NCBI GenBank assembly: GCA_035545555.1
Contig: DASZYD010000030.1
Coordinates: 1-21,622, forward strand
Reading direction: 5' to 3'
Length of the DNA: 21,622 bases
Origin: JANWHZ01 sp035545555
GTDB lineage: Bacteria; Patescibacteriota; Saccharimonadia; Saccharimonadales; UBA4665
In this document: piece after piece, positions 13,850-20,858 of the stretch
Position numbering within the stretch: position 1 is the first letter of the stretch
How the letters are laid out: the number at the start of each line of letters is the position of its first letter
Translations under genes and position numbers: made by a program
Notes under the pieces: model-generated
The model's database searches: none
Seen by the model: the letters and a program-made list of their open reading frames with translations, nothing else
What the model was told of the DNA's origin: nothing

Positions 13850-15109
13850 CTAGCGGATGTGGACAAAGTAGATGCCGTTCGTATTGGTCAGTGTACCGGT
13901 CGAGTAGAGTCCATCGCCGGCGGCATTGTATTGGCTGACCACGGCGTCGCCGTTCACGACACCCTCGACATACATGATATGGCCATACGTGCCAAGCGTC
14001 TGCACGGCCAGCACCGCACTGCCGCTTGGATCTTTATCGACCCGATAGCCCATGCGCTGGAAGTCGCCCTGTGAGCCGTTCCAGCCTAGGACAGAATATT
14101 TGATACCACCGTTGTAACTGTTCAGCTCAGCCGTAAAGTTCTGTGCGTACAGGGTGATGCCGCTCGTCTGTGCCAGGCGCCAGAAGGCGTAGCTGGTGCA
14201 GTTGCGGTAGGCCCAGCCCGCGCCATCATACGGATACCCGTTGATACCCCAGTTGTACGGAGAAACCGAGTACGGTCCACAATCGCCTCCCGCGTTCAGG
14301 CAGACCGCATTGGAATATGGGTAGCCGCCGGTGCCGCCGTAATGGAAGCCCCCGCCGAACGACGCCGCAATGATGCGCGCCTGCTGTGCGTACAGTTGCG
14401 ACAGCGCTGTGCGGTTCGCCGCGAGCTGGCCGTTCAGTTCATTCTGCTGCGACTCGTTCAATGACAGGAGCCGGTTCTGCTCGTTTTGCGCGGCGTTCAT
14501 GGTATTTTGCTGCTGGCTGAGCGAGGCCAACAGTTGGTCCACTTGCGCCTTCTGCCCTTTCAGCTGGTTTTGCAGCTGGGCAATCTGCTGCATAGTCTCC
14601 TGTATCTTGTTCTGCACGGCGCTGCTGTACGTCGCCGCGTCAACGAAGCTGCTGAGGTTTTGGCTGGTCGCCAGCATCTCCACCGTCGACATCTGGCCGC
14701 TCACATACATCGCCTTCAGGTCCTCACCCAGCACCTTCCGTTCATAATCGAGCTTGGTTTGGGCATCGTCGATCTGTGTCTGCAGCTGCGCCTGCTGCGC
14801 CTGGTTGGTGTTGATCTGGGCCTGCAGGCTGTTGATCTGGGCCTGCAGTGCCGCAATCGCGGCCTGGTAACTTCCCGCCTGTGCTTCGAGCTGGTTGAGT
14901 GAGTTCTGGACCTGATTGTTGGCACTGTTCAGCGCATCAATCTGCTGCTGGCAGTCGGCGGTAGAAGTACAGCTTGCCGCAAAGACGCCGAAGCCACGCG
15001 TCAGCGTGCCGGATACAAGCAACACGGCCACGGCTACCATGCACGGCACCGCTACCAGCTTGCGCCGGAATTGCCGAAAAAATACCCTTGTGTGCTGTGT
15101 TTTGTGCAT
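13850..15109 (-). CDS. PcsB-like peptidoglycan hydrolase: coiled coil plus CHAP domain
   Basis: The 419-residue secreted protein has a basic start and a hydrophobic segment ending VFAASC, a probable signal peptide (about residues 1-46). A long Gln/Ala-rich coiled coil follows (about 50-245) with many repeats of LQAQIN and AQLQTQ type. A Gly/Tyr-rich linker leads to a CHAP domain with the nucleophile Cys in YRNCTSYAFWRLA and the His in YGHIMYVEG. This is the architecture of PcsB and RipC-type hydrolases, which are held inactive and switched on at the septum by FtsEX. ftsE and ftsX lie just upstream, which supports that pairing. The ORF is open to 15157. I prefer the ATG at 15109 because palindromic, promoter-like sequence fills the stretch before it. 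No clear Shine-Dalgarno is visible. Confidence 0.88.
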   Translation of the reverse strand: MHKTQHTRVFFRQFRRKLVAVPCMVAVAVLLVSGTLTRGFGVFAASCTSTADCQQQIDALNSANNQVQNSLNQLEAQAGSYQAAIAALQAQINSLQAQINTNQAQQAQLQTQIDDAQTKLDYERKVLGEDLKAMYVSGQMSTVEMLATSQNLSSFVDAATYSSAVQNKIQETMQQIAQLQNQLKGQKAQVDQLLASLSQQQNTMNAAQNEQNRLLSLNESQQNELNGQLAANRTALSQLYAQQARIIAASFGGGFHYGGTGGYPYSNAVCLNAGGDCGPYSVSPYNWGINGYPYDGAGWAYRNCTSYAFWRLAQTSGITLYAQNFTAELNSYNGGIKYSVLGWNGSQGDFQRMGYRVDKDPSGSAVLAVQTLGTYGHIMYVEGVVNGDAVVSQYNAAGDGLYSTGTLTNTNGIYFVHIR

Positions 15110-15177
15110 ACTTTTGATGTTGGTAGTACCTATTGCTAGCCTAGCATACCCAGCCATAGTTGTGTACCCCCGCTTGC

Positions 15178-15209
15178 AAAATATCGCCGGCGGACCAAGA
15201 AGTGCCGGC
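15178..15209 (-). terminator. Weak hairpin after ftsX
   Basis: GCCGGC (15204-15209) can pair with GCCGGC (15186-15191) over a 12-base loop. On the minus strand it is followed by GATATTTT. The stem is only 6 bp, so termination may be partial. Confidence 0.4.
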
Positions 15210-15219
15210 TACCCTCTTG

Positions 15220-16167
15220 CTACTTTGTCTTGAACTTGAGATACCGCCGGGTCGCGATGGTTGATGAGGCGGCACCAATAACTATACCTGCGAGCAGCTG
15301 GACTGTCAAAAGGATGAAAAAGTGATCGTAAAAGTATGTGCTGGCGTAGCCGATATCGAGCAGCCCCAGACTGCTGGCCTGCAACGCCGAGCTGGCCACG
15401 ACGAACAGGACGTCCAAAATACCGACCGAAATAAGCGCCGAGATCACACCGTAAACAATGCTCTCGACGACAAACGGTCCCCGGATGTACCAGGTGGTCG
15501 CGCCCAGCAGGCGCATGATCGTGATTTCGTCCCGCCGGTTGAAGATTGCCATCTGAATGGTATTAAAGATGATCAGCATCGATACCAGCGCGAAGATGAT
15601 CACCGCCACCACACCCACCCGCTTGAGGATGCTCGTAGCGTGTGCGATCTTATCGATCGCCGCTTTGCGGTCACCGGAATACGACGTGCCTGCCTGGGGG
15701 TCTTCCAGCGCAACGGTCGCCGGACGATTGAGCAGCCGCTGGATCTGGTCAATCTTCGACGGGTCGACCGGGTCGACCTGGATCGACGCCGGCAACGGGT
15801 TGCCGGTTTCGTCTATGGCCGTCAGCAAATCTTTGTTGTTGGCATTCTCGGCCTTATATTCTGCCAGTGCCTGATCCTTCGATATGTAGGTCACGCTCTT
15901 CACTTGCGGTAGCGCCCGCAACTGTTGCATCAGGCTATTGCGGTCGCCGGTCGTCACGTTGTCATTCAGATAAATGGAGATGTCGATTTTGTCGGCAATC
16001 TGCGCAATAGTGTGGTTGAGCGTCACGCTGGCGACGGTCGAAAACAATACGATCGTCAGCGTCACTACCATGACTGCCATGGCCGCAATCGCCAGGCTGG
16101 CGTTACGCATAAAATTCATGAGACCGGTATGCACAACCCTTGAAAAGGTAATCAACCGACGGTTCAT
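15220..16167 (-). CDS. ftsX: Cell-division ABC transporter permease FtsX
   Basis: FtsX pairs with FtsE and passes ATP-driven conformational change to peptidoglycan hydrolases outside the membrane. The 315-residue product has the expected four membrane segments: about 25-47, 185-207, 230-255 and 280-302. A large external loop between the first two (about 50-180) contains DISIYLND and the SVTYISKDQALAEYK block typical of FtsX. After the second segment the sequence FNTIQMAIFNRRDEITIMRLLGAT is the family hallmark and faces the cytoplasm. Its ATG overlaps the ftsE stop (ATGA), so the two are made together. The partner hydrolase gene follows after about 110 bases. Confidence 0.95.
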   Translation of the reverse strand: MNRRLITFSRVVHTGLMNFMRNASLAIAAMAVMVVTLTIVLFSTVASVTLNHTIAQIADKIDISIYLNDNVTTGDRNSLMQQLRALPQVKSVTYISKDQALAEYKAENANNKDLLTAIDETGNPLPASIQVDPVDPSKIDQIQRLLNRPATVALEDPQAGTSYSGDRKAAIDKIAHATSILKRVGVVAVIIFALVSMLIIFNTIQMAIFNRRDEITIMRLLGATTWYIRGPFVVESIVYGVISALISVGILDVLFVVASSALQASSLGLLDIGYASTYFYDHFFILLTVQLLAGIVIGAASSTIATRRYLKFKTK

Positions 16168-16856
16168 AGGCTCGACATTTCGTACTTAGCGCCGGCGCGA
16201 TCGCTGACAATCTGTCCGTGCTGGATGGTCACCACCCGCCGCTTTAACTTGTTGACCACCTCCTGATTGTGGGTTGTCAGCAACACCGTGGTGCCGTATT
16301 GGTTGATCTTCTCCAGCACATGGATGATATCCCAGGCATGCTTCGGGTCGAGGTTGCCGGTCGGCTCGTCGGCAATGAGGATGCGCGGCTGCCGCGCTAT
16401 CGCCCGGGCGATAGCCACGCGCTGGCGCTCGCCGCCGGATAGTTCCTGCGGCATACGCTTCTCTTTGCCGGCCAGGTTGACGATGTCCAGTACCCGCGGG
16501 ATGGTATGCTGAATCTCTTTGCGGCCCATGCCGACGATCTCCAGCGCAAACGCCACGTTTTCAAACACTGTTTTGTTCGGCAGGAGCTTAAAGTCCTGGA
16601 ACACGACGCCGATCTTGCGCCGGAGCAGCGGAATGTCGCGGTCTTTGAGTTTGTCGTAGTCGATGCCGCCGACGATAATCTTGCCGCTCGTCGGCCGCTC
16701 CTCGCGCGTCAGCAGCCGCATGAGCGTCGTTTTGCCCGCGCCGCTCTGACCCACGACGATTACGAACTCGTTGGGTTCAACATGTAAGCTGACCCGATCA
16801 AGCGCTACCCCCAGGTTCTTCCCGTAGGTCTTCGTTACCCTATCAAGCAAGATCAT
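16164..16856 (-). CDS. ftsE: Cell-division ABC transporter ATPase FtsE
   Basis: This is the cytoplasmic ATPase of the FtsEX complex. The 230-residue product has Walker A GQSGAGKT (36-43), Q-loop Gln87 in VVFQDFKLLP, the signature LSGGERQR (139-146), Walker B ILIADEPTGNLD (159-170) and the switch His196 in TTHN. The FQDFKLL block and the GNLD ending are typical of FtsE. An extended -10 box, TGCTATAAT, lies eight bases before the ATG, so the ftsEX transcript is predicted to be leaderless and independent of the upstream exporter genes. It overlaps ftsX by four bases. Confidence 0.96.
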   Translation of the reverse strand: MILLDRVTKTYGKNLGVALDRVSLHVEPNEFVIVVGQSGAGKTTLMRLLTREERPTSGKIIVGGIDYDKLKDRDIPLLRRKIGVVFQDFKLLPNKTVFENVAFALEIVGMGRKEIQHTIPRVLDIVNLAGKEKRMPQELSGGERQRVAIARAIARQPRILIADEPTGNLDPKHAWDIIHVLEKINQYGTTVLLTTHNQEVVNKLKRRVVTIQHGQIVSDRAGAKYEMSSL

Positions 16857-16864
16857 TATGGTCC

Positions 16865-16873
16865 ATTATAGCA
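16865..16873 (-). promoter_or_regulatory. Extended -10 promoter of ftsEX
   Basis: On the minus strand TGC-TATAAT (TATAAT at 16865-16870) lies eight bases before the ftsE ATG. An extended -10 explains the lack of a good -35 box. Confidence 0.7.
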
Positions 16874-16897
16874 GAAGCGGCGACCACCACGTGCGGT

Positions 16898-17632
16898 CTA
16901 GTCACGGCGGCGGATGGTGATGGAGCCCAGCACCAACACCGCCAAGGCATAGACCGCAACAATCAAAAAGTCCTTCGTCAGCGTTGTATCCCAGCTCGCC
17001 CGCGTGGTAATTTGCCTGAGCGCATCAACGCTGTAGGTCATCGGCATTATATCCGCAAACCATTGCAGCGCCTTGGCCATATGATCGCGCGCCACGAACA
17101 GACCGCATGTCAGCAATTGCGGGAAGATGAATACGGGCATAAATTGCACTGCCTGGAACTCGCTGGTAGCGAAGGCGCTTACGAACAGACCGAAGGCCGT
17201 GCCGAGAAAAGCTGCCAGCATCGCGCCAATCAGCACCGGAACCGTGCCGGCGGCCACCGGTACCCCGAGCAATCCCAACACCACCGTGCTTGCCAGGCAG
17301 GCCTGGACCAGTGCGATAAGGCTAAAAGCCAGCGCATAACCCAGCAGAAAATCGAGCTTGGTGATAGGCATGGTCATCAGCCGGTCCAGCGTCCCGGCTG
17401 TGCGCTCACGCAATGTGGCAATAGATGTTACCAGAAACATCACCGTCAGCGGGAAGATGCCCAGCACGAGTGGTGCAAATTGGTTAAACACCAGCTGCTG
17501 CCCGTCGAAGACATACCGTACCAGAACAAGCAACACGCACGGCACCAGAAAAACGAGTGCCAGCGTGCGCGGATCGTGGCGCAGCTGCGCCAGCACCCGG
17601 CCGGCCGTCGCAACAGTACGACGCGGGCTCAT
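16898..17632 (-). CDS. ABC-2 type transporter permease
   Basis: This 244-residue membrane protein has six hydrophobic segments and the ABC-2 pattern: a basic start with LRHDPRTLALVFLVPCVLL, then TLRERTAGTLDRLMTMPI after the second segment, and FMPVFIFPQLLTCGLFVARD before the fifth. It pairs with the ATPase encoded immediately upstream to form an exporter. The substrate could be a drug, lipid or polysaccharide and cannot be told from sequence. The frame is open to 17836, but that part lies over the ATPase gene. The ATG at 17632 overlaps the ATPase stop (ATGA) and begins the conserved region, so I use it. Confidence 0.92.
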   Translation of the reverse strand: MSPRRTVATAGRVLAQLRHDPRTLALVFLVPCVLLVLVRYVFDGQQLVFNQFAPLVLGIFPLTVMFLVTSIATLRERTAGTLDRLMTMPITKLDFLLGYALAFSLIALVQACLASTVVLGLLGVPVAAGTVPVLIGAMLAAFLGTAFGLFVSAFATSEFQAVQFMPVFIFPQLLTCGLFVARDHMAKALQWFADIMPMTYSVDALRQITTRASWDTTLTKDFLIVAVYALAVLVLGSITIRRRD

Positions 17633-18339
17633 GCCTGCCCGTCCACCAGCTTCAGAAACGTCTCCTCGATGGTCGCCGCACCTACCTGCTTGCGCAGTGT
17701 CTCGGGCGCGCCATATGCCAGGATTGCACCATGCCGGATAAGTATAAGATTGTCGCAACGGCTCGCCTCGTCCATGACGTGGCTCGAAACGATGAGCGTC
17801 CGGCCCTCGCTGCTCAGCTCGCGAAAAAGGTGCCACAATTGCACGCGCAACACCGGATCGACGCCAACGGTCGGCTCATCCAACACCAAGAGTTCGGGCT
17901 TGCCCAGCAGCGCAATGGCCAGCGACAGGCGGGACAACTGGCCGCCGGACAAGGTGCGCGCCAGCTGATCCGCCTGCTCACCCAGATCGACTTGCTGCAC
18001 TACCCCTTGTGTAACCCCCCGCCCCAGGCCAAGCATGGCAGCGAAATAGCGCAGATTTTCGCCTACTGTCAGATCGGGATACACCGACGGCGCTTGCGTC
18101 ATATAGCCGATACGGCCGCGCAAACCGGCGGCGCCCGCCGGTTGGCCAAGCACGGACATAGTGCCACCCTTCAACCGCTGCCGACCGACCATCACCCGCA
18201 TAAGCGTCGTTTTGCCCGCGCCGCTTGGCCCCAGCAAGCCCGTAATCGACCCGGCCGGGATAGCAGTGGTAATGCCGTGCAGAATCTCCGCCCCGTCAAT
18301 CTGCACGCGCACATCCTGCGCACTTATGCTGGGTACCAT
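17629..18339 (-). CDS. ABC-2 type transporter ATPase (DrrA-like)
   Basis: This is the ATP-binding subunit of the two-gene exporter. The 236-residue product has Walker A GPSGAGKT (37-44), Q-loop in YMTQAPSVYPDLTV, LSGGQ (130-134), Walker B LLVLDEPTVGVDP (about 150-162) and the switch His in SSHVMDEA. The Tyr-Pro-Asp-Leu-Thr after the Q-loop and the GVDP ending are common in DrrA/CcmA-type exporters. An ATG three codons upstream (18348) falls within the -10 box TAAGAT. The ATG at 18339 is seven bases after that box and is preferred. The gene is separated from prfB by a good terminator, so the exporter is its own unit. Confidence 0.92.
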   Translation of the reverse strand: MVPSISAQDVRVQIDGAEILHGITTAIPAGSITGLLGPSGAGKTTLMRVMVGRQRLKGGTMSVLGQPAGAAGLRGRIGYMTQAPSVYPDLTVGENLRYFAAMLGLGRGVTQGVVQQVDLGEQADQLARTLSGGQLSRLSLAIALLGKPELLVLDEPTVGVDPVLRVQLWHLFRELSSEGRTLIVSSHVMDEASRCDNLILIRHGAILAYGAPETLRKQVGAATIEETFLKLVDGQA

Positions 18340-18346
18340 AAGCACC

Positions 18347-18355
18347 ATCTTACCA
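18347..18355 (-). promoter_or_regulatory. Extended -10 promoter of the ABC-2 exporter genes
   Basis: On the minus strand TGG-TAAGAT (TAAGAT at 18347-18352) lies seven bases before the ATG at 18339. It begins one base after the T run of the prfB terminator, so terminator and promoter are packed end to end. Confidence 0.6.
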
Positions 18356-18356
18356 G

Positions 18357-18405
18357 AAAAAGAGGTCTCACCGCAGAAGGGCGGGCTTAGGCCCTCTGCG
18401 GTGAG
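18357..18405 (-). terminator. Intrinsic terminator of prfB
   Basis: CTCACCGCAG (18367-18376) pairs with CTGCGGTGAG (18396-18405). The helix continues with AGGGC and GCCCT across one bulged base. On the minus strand the hairpin is followed by ACCTCTTTTT (T run at 18357-18361). This is the clearest Rho-independent terminator in the window. Confidence 0.85.
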
Positions 18406-18420
18406 GAGTACTCGACGAGG

Positions 18421-19506
18421 CTACCGGCCTAAATGTTGCTCAAGATAGGCGTTGATAAACGGGTCGAGACTACCGTCCAACACGGCGTCCGGTTCGGTCG
18501 ACTCATACCGCGTGCGCAAATCCTTAACCTGTTTGTACGGGTGCAACACATAGGAGCGGATCTGATTGCCCCATGCCGCCTGCTCGTTCGGACCTTTCAG
18601 CTCAGAAATTTTCTCCGCGTGCTGTTCAAGTTGTAACTGCGCCAGGCGGGAGCGCAGGATGGTCATGGCCGTCTCCTGATTCTGCAGGCGGGAGCGCTCA
18701 TTTTGAATGGCTACCACGATACCTGTTGGGATATGTGTGATACGCACCGCCGAGTCGGTCGTGTTCACGCTTTGGCCGCCGTGGCCGCCGCTGCGATAGA
18801 CATCGATGCGCAAGTCTTTGTCGCTAACGGCGACTTCGTCGGGCGCTTCAATCTTGGGCAAGACTTCAACCTTTGCAAAGCTCGTCTGGCGCAGATTGTC
18901 AGCGTTGAACGGGCTCAGGCGCACCAGGCGGTGCACACCGTGCTCGCCTTTCAGCTTGCCATAGACCGAATCGCCGCTGATTTCCAGCGTCACGCTCTTG
19001 ATGCCAGCCTCATCGCCCATCGAGATGTCGTCGGTCGTCACCTTGTAGTGATGTTGCTCCGCCCAGCGCGTGTACATGCGCAGCAGCATCTGCGCCCAAT
19101 CTTGCGCGTCGGTACCGCCGGCACCGGCGTGAATGTTCACAATGGCATCGTAGTCGTCGTATGGTCCGCTCAGTAACAATGCGCCCTTCAGGTCGTCGAA
19201 CTGCTTTTCCAGACAGGCGATCTGATCGGCGAGCTCGGCTTGCAGATGGGCGTCACCCAGCTCCAGTAATTCGCCGGCGTCAGATACAGCTACCTGCAGC
19301 CGCCGCCATGGCCCCAGCCGCGTTTCCAGTGCGGCTGTCTCTTTCATCACAGCCTGGGCCGTCTGGTTGTCCTGCCAAAAATCCGGCTCGGCCGCCCGCT
19401 GCCGCAACATGGCCAGCCGTTGCTCCAGTTTCGGTGCATGCAGCTGGCGCATGGCATCCGCTACCGCGCCTTCCAGCACGCGCGCACGTTCGAGAAGCTC
19501 ATCCAT
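18421..19506 (-). CDS. prfB: Peptide chain release factor 2
   Basis: RF2 ends translation at UGA and UAA. The 361-residue product has the SPF stop-codon-recognition tripeptide (198-200, in RLSPFNADN) and the catalytic GGQ (243-245, in SGGHGGQSVN). An N-terminal helical domain and the C-terminal domain ending in LDPFINAYL are also present. The gene is one uninterrupted frame: the in-frame UGA at a CTT-TGA frameshift site near codon 25, used for autoregulation in many bacteria, is absent. Intact RF2 fits use of the standard code. TACAAT lies nine bases before the ATG with GTGACG 18 bases further upstream, so the mRNA leader is only a few bases long. A strong terminator follows. Confidence 0.97.
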   Translation of the reverse strand: MDELLERARVLEGAVADAMRQLHAPKLEQRLAMLRQRAAEPDFWQDNQTAQAVMKETAALETRLGPWRRLQVAVSDAGELLELGDAHLQAELADQIACLEKQFDDLKGALLLSGPYDDYDAIVNIHAGAGGTDAQDWAQMLLRMYTRWAEQHHYKVTTDDISMGDEAGIKSVTLEISGDSVYGKLKGEHGVHRLVRLSPFNADNLRQTSFAKVEVLPKIEAPDEVAVSDKDLRIDVYRSGGHGGQSVNTTDSAVRITHIPTGIVVAIQNERSRLQNQETAMTILRSRLAQLQLEQHAEKISELKGPNEQAAWGNQIRSYVLHPYKQVKDLRTRYESTEPDAVLDGSLDPFINAYLEQHLGR

Positions 19507-19515
19507 ATAGTATGT

Positions 19516-19545
19516 ATTGTACCTGGTTTATGACGCAGCCGTCAC
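19516..19545 (-). promoter_or_regulatory. Promoter of prfB
   Basis: GTGACG (19540-19545), an 18-base spacer and TACAAT (19516-19521) are read on the minus strand. The ATG is nine bases after the -10 box and has no Shine-Dalgarno. Confidence 0.6.
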
Positions 19546-19562
19546 GGAGGAGGAAGCCCAGC

Positions 19563-20849
19563 CTATTGCCACAGCGGTTCAAGCTGCTGGTGCAGCTTTT
19601 CGGCAAACGGCTCGCCGCAGTAGCCAAGCACGCCCAGGCCCCAGACTTTGTCCGCCAGCATGGCGCGGGCTACGTCCACGATGCCCGTTTTGGCAACTGC
19701 TTTGATGCGCTCCGGGATCCGTTCGTAATCCTCCACTATTTCATCAAAAAAGTAGCGCCCGGCATAGCCGCCGGCCGTGCCGCCCACCGTCTGGGCGCTA
19801 CGCTGGAAGCGGCCGAGCGCATATTGCTTGGTGGCCTGGATGTCAGCTTCGTCTATCTCCCCTGCCACGATCTTGCTGATCTCTTTGACAATCAGGTTAA
19901 ACAGTGCTGGCGCATTTTTGTCCGACACCTGGGCACCGAACCACCAGTTGCTCAGGTGCCTCGTCTGCGACACGCCCGAGCTCATGCCATAGACCAGTCC
20001 GCGCTCGCGCGCCGTGCCGAGAATCTTGGAGTATAGCGTTTCGGTGAGCATAGTGTTCAACAAACTCAGCGCGTCGGTCTCCGGATCATCCAGCCGCCGG
20101 CGCAGGAACGTGTCCAAATAAAAATAGAGGTTCTCGACGGTTTTATTGTGGATAAACACCGGCTTCTCGGGCATCTGCAACCCTTCGACCGGCAGCGCAA
20201 AGCGCTCACCTTCCTCGGGCAGCTCGATGGTGCTCATCATCTGCTCGATGGCGGCCCGGCGCGACGGCGTGATGTTGCCGGCGATAATGAAGCGCATGTT
20301 GCCGCTGTGGTGCGTGCGCAGATAGTGCTTGCGGATGTCCTCCAGCGTAACGTTCGGCATGAGTTTGAGCCGCTCGCCGTCGGTTTCGGCAATCAGGCCG
20401 AACGACTTGCGCATTTCCAGGCTCAGGTGGCGGAAATGGTTGTTGGCGCGTGACAGCATCTCTTCCTGCACATTGCTGTACTCCGCCGTAAACTCTTCTT
20501 CCAGAAACAGCGGCTTGCTGATGGCAACCAGCAGCATGCTGAGGCAGCGATCCCATTCGAAATCGGCGCACTCCGCTTCGTAGGTGATGTCGTAGACGCC
20601 GGTTGACGCATTGCTGTAGGCGCCGTTCTTTTCCAGCTCGGCCTGAAAGTCACGCGCCTTGGGCACCAGCTCGTTGGCGCCAAGCAGCAGATGCTCCATG
20701 AGGTGCGGCACTTCCCACTTGTCACGATGGACCAGATACTCGCCTGCCCGGAAGCTGATGTCGTAGGTCATAACGCTTGCGCCCGGTATGTGTACCAGCA
20801 GGCCTTTGGCACCACTCTTCAGGGCAAGTTCGGAGACGGTGTGTTTCAT
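19563..20849 (-). CDS. M16 family zinc metallopeptidase
   Basis: The 428-residue protein has the inverted zinc motif HLMEH at residues 49-53 and the third metal ligand Glu130 in NVQEEML, exactly the HxxEHx76E spacing of active M16 peptidases. The C-terminal half is a second M16-type domain with the RGLVYGMSSGV block that helps shape the active site. This one chain therefore carries the two-domain half of a clam-shell enzyme. There is no signal peptide, so it is probably cytoplasmic and may degrade small peptides. The ATG is nine bases after the secA stop. AGGAAG lies 12 bases upstream, rather far, so coupling with secA is likely. It stands between secA and prfB. Confidence 0.93.
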   Translation of the reverse strand: MKHTVSELALKSGAKGLLVHIPGASVMTYDISFRAGEYLVHRDKWEVPHLMEHLLLGANELVPKARDFQAELEKNGAYSNASTGVYDITYEAECADFEWDRCLSMLLVAISKPLFLEEEFTAEYSNVQEEMLSRANNHFRHLSLEMRKSFGLIAETDGERLKLMPNVTLEDIRKHYLRTHHSGNMRFIIAGNITPSRRAAIEQMMSTIELPEEGERFALPVEGLQMPEKPVFIHNKTVENLYFYLDTFLRRRLDDPETDALSLLNTMLTETLYSKILGTARERGLVYGMSSGVSQTRHLSNWWFGAQVSDKNAPALFNLIVKEISKIVAGEIDEADIQATKQYALGRFQRSAQTVGGTAGGYAGRYFFDEIVEDYERIPERIKAVAKTGIVDVARAMLADKVWGLGVLGYCGEPFAEKLHQQLEPLWQ

Positions 20850-20858
20850 GCGCTTACA

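Noticed and set aside
17633..17836. N-terminal extension of the ABC-2 permease
   Set aside because: It overlaps the ATPase gene in another frame; the ATGA junction at 17629-17632 is the natural start.
17012..17968. 318-codon plus-strand frame over the permease and ATPase genes
   Set aside because: It is antisense to two genes with clear ABC motifs; the translation is polar and repetitive without domain pattern.
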